Assembly: GCA_039715055.1 (NCBI GenBank)
Contig: JBDLID010000109.1
Span: forward strand, 1 to 9,980
DNA from: JBDLID01 sp039715055
GTDB lineage: Bacteria > Desulfobacterota > Desulfobulbia > Desulfobulbales > Desulfocapsaceae
Reading direction: 5' to 3'
DNA: 9,980 nucleotides
Under the pieces are notes generated by a model, which was not told the origin of the DNA, searched no databases, and saw nothing but the letters and a program-made list of their open reading frames with translations. Numbering within the stretch: position 1 is the first letter of the stretch; each line of letters opens with the position of its first letter. Made by a program: the position numbers and the translations under genes. This document shows positions 6,360-9,980 of the stretch, piece by piece.

Positions 6360-8015
6360 ATGGGTGGAGGGATAATGGCCGGTGATGAAGAACAGTACGA
6401 AGCTAAGGGGAAAGCGGTTTCTTGTGGGGATGATGATTTGCCTGTAGCGGACCTGACAGGGGTTTTTAAAGGTGCCGAAAAAGCGGTACCGGTGGAGTTG
6501 CCGGAAGAGGTCGACTACGATCGCCGGGAAAACAGTCAGGGCGACCGGCGACGAGCCGGGGCAGGTGATCGGAAGCAGGGGGACCGTCGGCGGTTGGCGA
6601 GAAGTTCGGTTAAGCGTCACAGTGGGTCTGTTGACCCGATGAATATCTACCTGCGTGAGATGGGGACCCTGGACCTCCTCAGTCACGAAGAGGAGCTGGA
6701 GCTTGCCCGCATGATGGAAGAGGGGCAGCAAAGGGTTCAGAACGCAGTGTTTGCCACCCCCCTTGCCATACCCGCACTGCGGGAGCTGGCATTGGGGTTT
6801 GAGTCGGGCAAGATCAAGATCTTTCAAGTCCTCAAGGGCGTACCTGATAATCAGCCTGAATTGATCCAGCAGGAGCATGATGCCTTTGTCGGGCAGCTTG
6901 CCCGCATGGAAGAGCTCGAAAGTCAGCGACAGAAGCTGCGGCGCCGCTTTGCTGAATGCGCCAGTGACTCTGCCGAGGCCAAAAAAGTCTATCAGCAGAT
7001 CCTTGATACAGGGACGAACATTTCCCAGCTTTTCCAGGAGAGACTGATCTGTCCCCGCTGTATTAACGGAATTGCCACGGCCCTGCAGGAACTGTCTAAG
7101 CGTTTTCGAGCCATGCGGGTGAAGATTATCCGTAACCATAAGCTGGCCACCGTTGCTCAGCCTGGAAAAGATCTGAGCCCCATGGAACTGGAAAAGCAGA
7201 TCGGCGACCAGATGATGGAAGGGCTCGGTTTTGGTTACAGGGTTTTGAACGCCACTCTCCATGAGGTTGAATCCGGCCAGGACAGCATCAAGTACGCCAA
7301 GGAGTCCTTGGTGCGGGCCAACCTTCGACTGGTGATATCGGTCTCCAAAAAATTTGTTAACCGTGGTTTGCAGTTCCCGGACCTGATCCAGGAGGGTAAC
7401 ATCGGTTTGATGAAGGCGGTGGAGAAATTTGACTATCATCGCGGTTATAAATTTTCCACTTACGCCACCTGGTGGATTCGACAGTCCATCACCAGGGGAA
7501 TCGCTGATCAGGGACGGACCATCCGTCTGCCGGTTCATATGATCGAGACCATCAACCGTTTGCTGAGAGTCTCCAAGGATTTTATCCGTGAGGAGAATCG
7601 TGAACCTACGCCGGAGGAGATGGCGGAGCAGCTTGGCACCGATGTGGAAAAGGTTAAATCAGCCTTGAAGACAGCCAAGGACGCCATTTCTCTCGACACC
7701 CCTGTTGGTGATGATGAAGAGACATTCTTAGGCGATTTTATTGAAGATTGTGCCGGTCTCGGCCCCCATGAGGCAACGATGATTGAGAGCCTCAAGGAAT
7801 GTTTGTCGAAGGTGATGTCTTCCCTTTCGCCGCGGGAGGCCAAAGTCTTGCGGATGCGTTATGGAATAGATGTCGGTTGCGATCATACTCTGGAGGAGGT
7901 CGGCAAGTGTTTTGCCGTAACCAGGGAGCGTATCCGTCAGATCGAGGCCCAGGCAATCAAGAAGCTGAAGCACCCCTCGCGAATAGAGGAACTGCGTGTA
8001 TTCATGACCGATTGA
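6360..8015 (+). CDS. rpoD: RNA polymerase primary sigma factor RpoD (sigma-70)
   Basis: This 551-residue group-1 sigma factor directs RNA polymerase to housekeeping promoters. Region 1.2 is at 92-122 (DPMNIYLREMG), followed by a long non-conserved region (about 123-305). Region 2 is at about 312-396, with the core-binding DLIQEGNIGLMKAVEKFDY and the -10-reading YATWWIRQSITR. Region 3 covers about 398-463 and region 4 about 486-540, with the -35-reading helix TRERIRQIEAQA. The first 90 residues do not resemble region 1.1. They are a short acidic stretch followed by a basic linker with DRR or DRK at 54, 62, 70 and 75. The non-conserved region holds a CPRC motif (231-234). The ATG at 6360 has AGAAGGA 9 bases upstream (6344-6350); the ATG at 6375, with GGAGG 4 bases before it, is a less likely second start. 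The gene has its own promoter. Conserved regions leave no doubt about function. Confidence 0.97.
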   Translation: MGGGIMAGDEEQYEAKGKAVSCGDDDLPVADLTGVFKGAEKAVPVELPEEVDYDRRENSQGDRRRAGAGDRKQGDRRRLARSSVKRHSGSVDPMNIYLREMGTLDLLSHEEELELARMMEEGQQRVQNAVFATPLAIPALRELALGFESGKIKIFQVLKGVPDNQPELIQQEHDAFVGQLARMEELESQRQKLRRRFAECASDSAEAKKVYQQILDTGTNISQLFQERLICPRCINGIATALQELSKRFRAMRVKIIRNHKLATVAQPGKDLSPMELEKQIGDQMMEGLGFGYRVLNATLHEVESGQDSIKYAKESLVRANLRLVISVSKKFVNRGLQFPDLIQEGNIGLMKAVEKFDYHRGYKFSTYATWWIRQSITRGIADQGRTIRLPVHMIETINRLLRVSKDFIREENREPTPEEMAEQLGTDVEKVKSALKTAKDAISLDTPVGDDEETFLGDFIEDCAGLGPHEATMIESLKECLSKVMSSLSPREAKVLRMRYGIDVGCDHTLEEVGKCFAVTRERIRQIEAQAIKKLKHPSRIEELRVFMTD

Positions 8016-8039
8016 TTACAGAAACGTCCTGCTTTTTTT

Positions 8040-8072
8040 CGGCTGCTGATGGCGTTGTGCCCGTGGCAGCCG
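8040..8072. other. Two-tier inverted repeat between rpoD and dprA
   Basis: An outer stem CGGCTGC (8040-8046) pairs with GCAGCCG (8066-8072), and a GGC/GCC pair within the loop can form an inner stem. Upstream is a T-run (8033-8039) and downstream an AAAATAA, so the T-run is on the wrong side for a forward terminator. It may act as a transcript-stabilising or processing hairpin between the two genes. No convincing promoter for dprA is seen in the 143-base gap, so dprA is probably co-transcribed with rpoD. Confidence 0.35.
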
Positions 8073-8158
8073 GAAAATAATATCCACCCCCTGGCCTTTC
8101 GGTCAATCATCTGCCCACACTTCTGCTGTGTCATTTTCCTTGAATAGAATGTCAAATT

Positions 8159-9265
8159 ATGGCCGATCTGCTTGATTGGCTCGGTCTGAGTCTTGTCCCG
8201 GGGCTTGGTCCGGCCGGCTATCACCGGTTGCTTGAGCGTTTTGGTGATCCTGCCGCCGCTCTTGTCAGCCGTCCGCAGCAGAGGGCATCAATTTCCCGCC
8301 TTAAAATAGAGATGGGCCAGGGGGTTGCCAATCGGAACAGGTTTCGGGACCTGGCCAGCGAGCAGCTCGCGGCTCTTGAGCAGATTGGTGCCCGGGTCCT
8401 CTGCCTTGATGATCCTCTTTATCCTGAGTCATTGCGCCAGATCAGCGGTGCGCCTCCACTCATCTATCTTCACGGTGACATATCACTGCTTGAAAAATCC
8501 TCCATTGCCGTGGTCGGTTCACGGGCGGCAACCAGCTATGGAAAGCGGGTGGCCGCTCTTCTTGCACGGGGGCTGGTGGAAAGCGGTTTGAATGTGGTGT
8601 CCGGACTGGCGCACGGTATTGATGCCGAGGCCCACCGGGGAGCGTTGAGCGGTTGCGGGGCAACCATCGGTGTTCTGGGCTGCGGTCTTGATGTCGTTTA
8701 TCCCAAACAGAACAGGGCGTTGTACAGTGAGCTCAGGCAGCGGGGATTGCTGGTCAGCGAGTATCCGCTGACCACTCAGCCGGATGGTTTTCGTTTTCCT
8801 GCCCGCAACCGAATTATTGCCGGCCTCTCTCTGGGGGTGGTGGTTGTGGAGGCTGCCGCCCGATCCGGTTCGCTGATTACGGCCAGTCTTGCCCTGGACG
8901 AGGGGCGGGAGGTTTTTGCCGTTCCGGGCCAGGTTGATTCGTTCAAGAGCAAAGGAACTCATTGGCTGTTGCAGCAGGGGGCAAAACTGGTACAATCGGT
9001 GGATGATATCCTTGAAGAACTGCAGGGGGTGTTTGGTGAGAGATGTCTGACCACGCCGGAATCAACCGGGGTGCAGGGGGAGACAGCGGACCCCGAGACG
9101 GCCGCTCTGCTGGGCTTGATTGAGCCTTACCCCATGGATCGTGATGAGCTGATCCGGCGCTCCGGTCTGGCACCGGGCCGGGTGGCTGAACTGCTTCTCT
9201 TCCTCGAGCTGGAAGGGTTAGTGGAGGTGCAGCCGGGAAATAAGATACGCTCCATTGAGCGGTGA
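8159..9265 (+). CDS. dprA: DNA-processing protein DprA (Smf)
   Basis: DprA binds single-stranded DNA and loads RecA during natural transformation, and it is also widespread in species not known to be competent. The 368-residue protein has the full three-part layout. An N-terminal helix-hairpin-helix/SAM-like part (about 1-60) contains LVPGLGPAG. The Rossmann-like DNA_processg_A core (about 80-290) carries GSR (120-122), SGLAHGID (148-155), GCGLDVVYP, FPARNRIIAGLS (213-224), EAAARSGSLITA (231-242) and VPG (255-257). A C-terminal winged-helix domain covers about 312-368. Length matches the family. The ATG at 8159 is the first start after an in-frame TGA and fits the family N-terminus, but no ribosome binding site is visible. 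A TAGAAT lies only 8 bases before the ATG and has no partner -35 box. The gene sits 143 bases after rpoD. Confidence 0.97.
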   Translation: MADLLDWLGLSLVPGLGPAGYHRLLERFGDPAAALVSRPQQRASISRLKIEMGQGVANRNRFRDLASEQLAALEQIGARVLCLDDPLYPESLRQISGAPPLIYLHGDISLLEKSSIAVVGSRAATSYGKRVAALLARGLVESGLNVVSGLAHGIDAEAHRGALSGCGATIGVLGCGLDVVYPKQNRALYSELRQRGLLVSEYPLTTQPDGFRFPARNRIIAGLSLGVVVVEAAARSGSLITASLALDEGREVFAVPGQVDSFKSKGTHWLLQQGAKLVQSVDDILEELQGVFGERCLTTPESTGVQGETADPETAALLGLIEPYPMDRDELIRRSGLAPGRVAELLLFLELEGLVEVQPGNKIRSIER

Positions 9266-9320
9266 TGGTCTTCGTATAAGCTCTCATGGTTTATCCAGTC
9301 AGAGCATGACAAAGAGTCAG

Positions 9321-9350
9321 TTGATTAACGGGTTTTGCCCGAAATATAAT
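9321..9350 (+). promoter_or_regulatory. Sigma-70 promoter of rpe with a palindrome in the spacer
   Basis: TTGATT (9321-9326, 4 of 6) and a perfect TATAAT (9345-9350) are separated by 18 bases. Transcription would start near 9357, almost at the GGAGG ribosome binding site (9358-9362), so the leader is very short. The spacer holds CGGG-TTTTG-CCCG (9329-9341), an inverted repeat where a repressor could block polymerase. Confidence 0.6.
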
Positions 9351-9369
9351 TCCATGTGGAGGTGGAGTG

Positions 9370-9980
9370 ATGCAGGAGATTCAATTTGCACCCTCAATTT
9401 TATCGGCCGATTTTGCCAACCTGGGTGCGGAGATTCAGGCGGTGGACCAGGCTGGCGCCGAGGTTATTCACATTGATGTCATGGATGGTCATTTCGTTCC
9501 CAATATTACCATCGGTCCCCTGGTCGTCGAAGCTGCCCGCCGGGTGACCGACAAGGTGCTTGATGTCCATCTGATGATTTCCGATGCTGATAAATATATC
9601 GACTCATTTGCCAGGGCGGGCGCCGACTGGATCACTGTTCATGTCGAGGCCTGTCCTCATCTCCATCGCACCATTGCCAGGATTAAGGAACTGGGTAAAA
9701 AAGCCGGTGCTGTGTTGAATCCGGCAACGTCGCTGAGCTCACTTGACTATATCCTGGCCGATCTTGACCTGGTGATGCTGATGAGTGTCAATCCCGGCTT
9801 TGGCGGTCAGTCTTTTATTCCTTCAAGCCTTGATAAAATCCGTGCCTTGAAAAAACAAATCGATGAACTTGGCATGGAAATCGGCATTGAGGTGGATGGC
9901 GGTGTCGCTCCCGCGACCATCGAGGCGGTTGCCGCCGCAGGGGCCAATATCTTTGTTGCCGGTTCGGCAATTTATGGCCA
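9370..9980 (+). CDS. rpe: Ribulose-phosphate 3-epimerase, 3' end beyond the window
   Basis: This cytoplasmic enzyme interconverts ribulose 5-phosphate and xylulose 5-phosphate in the pentose phosphate pathway through a metal-assisted proton exchange in a TIM barrel. About 203 of the usual 220 or so residues are present. Active-site residues visible are S9 in APSILSADF, H34 and D36 in HIDVMDGHFVPN, H67 in DVHLMI, and D176 in EVDGG. The phosphate-side loop MSVNPGFGGQSF and the late AGSAIYG motif are also present. The ATG at 9370 has a strong GGAGG 7 bases upstream. The gene follows dprA by 104 bases and has its own promoter. Only the last helix is missing, because the window ends. Confidence 0.97.
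   Translation, partial: MQEIQFAPSILSADFANLGAEIQAVDQAGAEVIHIDVMDGHFVPNITIGPLVVEAARRVTDKVLDVHLMISDADKYIDSFARAGADWITVHVEACPHLHRTIARIKELGKKAGAVLNPATSLSSLDYILADLDLVMLMSVNPGFGGQSFIPSSLDKIRALKKQIDELGMEIGIEVDGGVAPATIEAVAAAGANIFVAGSAIYG

Noticed and set aside
6342..7538. A 398-codon open frame on the reverse strand across rpoD
   Set aside because: It is fully antisense to the highly conserved rpoD and its translation resembles no family I know, so it is a frame shadow.

Overview
This window reads as a stretch of chromosomal housekeeping DNA from a moderately GC-rich Gram-negative bacterium. The best fit is a Desulfobulbales-like member of the Desulfobacterota (the old Deltaproteobacteria). That placement is inference. 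It rests on the style of the DnaG and RpoD proteins, the dnaG-rpoD-dprA-rpe order, and a small SAP/Rho-N-like Cys-rich protein of a kind I associate with deltaproteobacteria. I see no insertion sequence, prophage, CRISPR array, tRNA or rRNA, and no gene-free stretch longer than 300 bases.

Left part (1-760): the last 25 codons of a forward gene that may be a TetR-type regulator, then about 230 bases without a supported gene that carry three evenly spaced AGCAGG repeats. A 72-residue Cys-rich protein follows on the reverse strand, with a strong ribosome binding site and a good sigma-70 promoter about 100 bases upstream.

Reverse-strand cluster (757-4119), in transcription order: an uncharacterised 239-residue soluble helical protein, the membrane zinc protease HtpX, and an ABC1/UbiB-family atypical kinase with two C-terminal membrane helices. 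Gaps are 33 and 75 bases, so one transcript is likely. The cluster suggests membrane quality control plus quinone or membrane-lipid homeostasis.

Forward-strand cluster (4276-9980): DNA primase (dnaG), the primary sigma factor (rpoD), the DNA-processing protein DprA and the start of ribulose-phosphate 3-epimerase (rpe), which runs off the window. dnaG and rpoD are the core of the classical macromolecular-synthesis group; no rpsU precedes dnaG here. rpoD and rpe each have a convincing sigma-70 promoter of their own. The two clusters diverge from a 156-base AT-rich region containing a perfect 6+6 palindrome.

The most notable points are a sigma factor that seems to lack region 1.1 and has an Asp-Arg-Arg repeat linker instead, the Cys-rich small protein, the unknown gene ahead of htpX, and palindromes or hairpins inside the dnaG, rpoD and rpe control regions. 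I found no clear sign of a new multi-gene system; the window is largely ordinary core genome.
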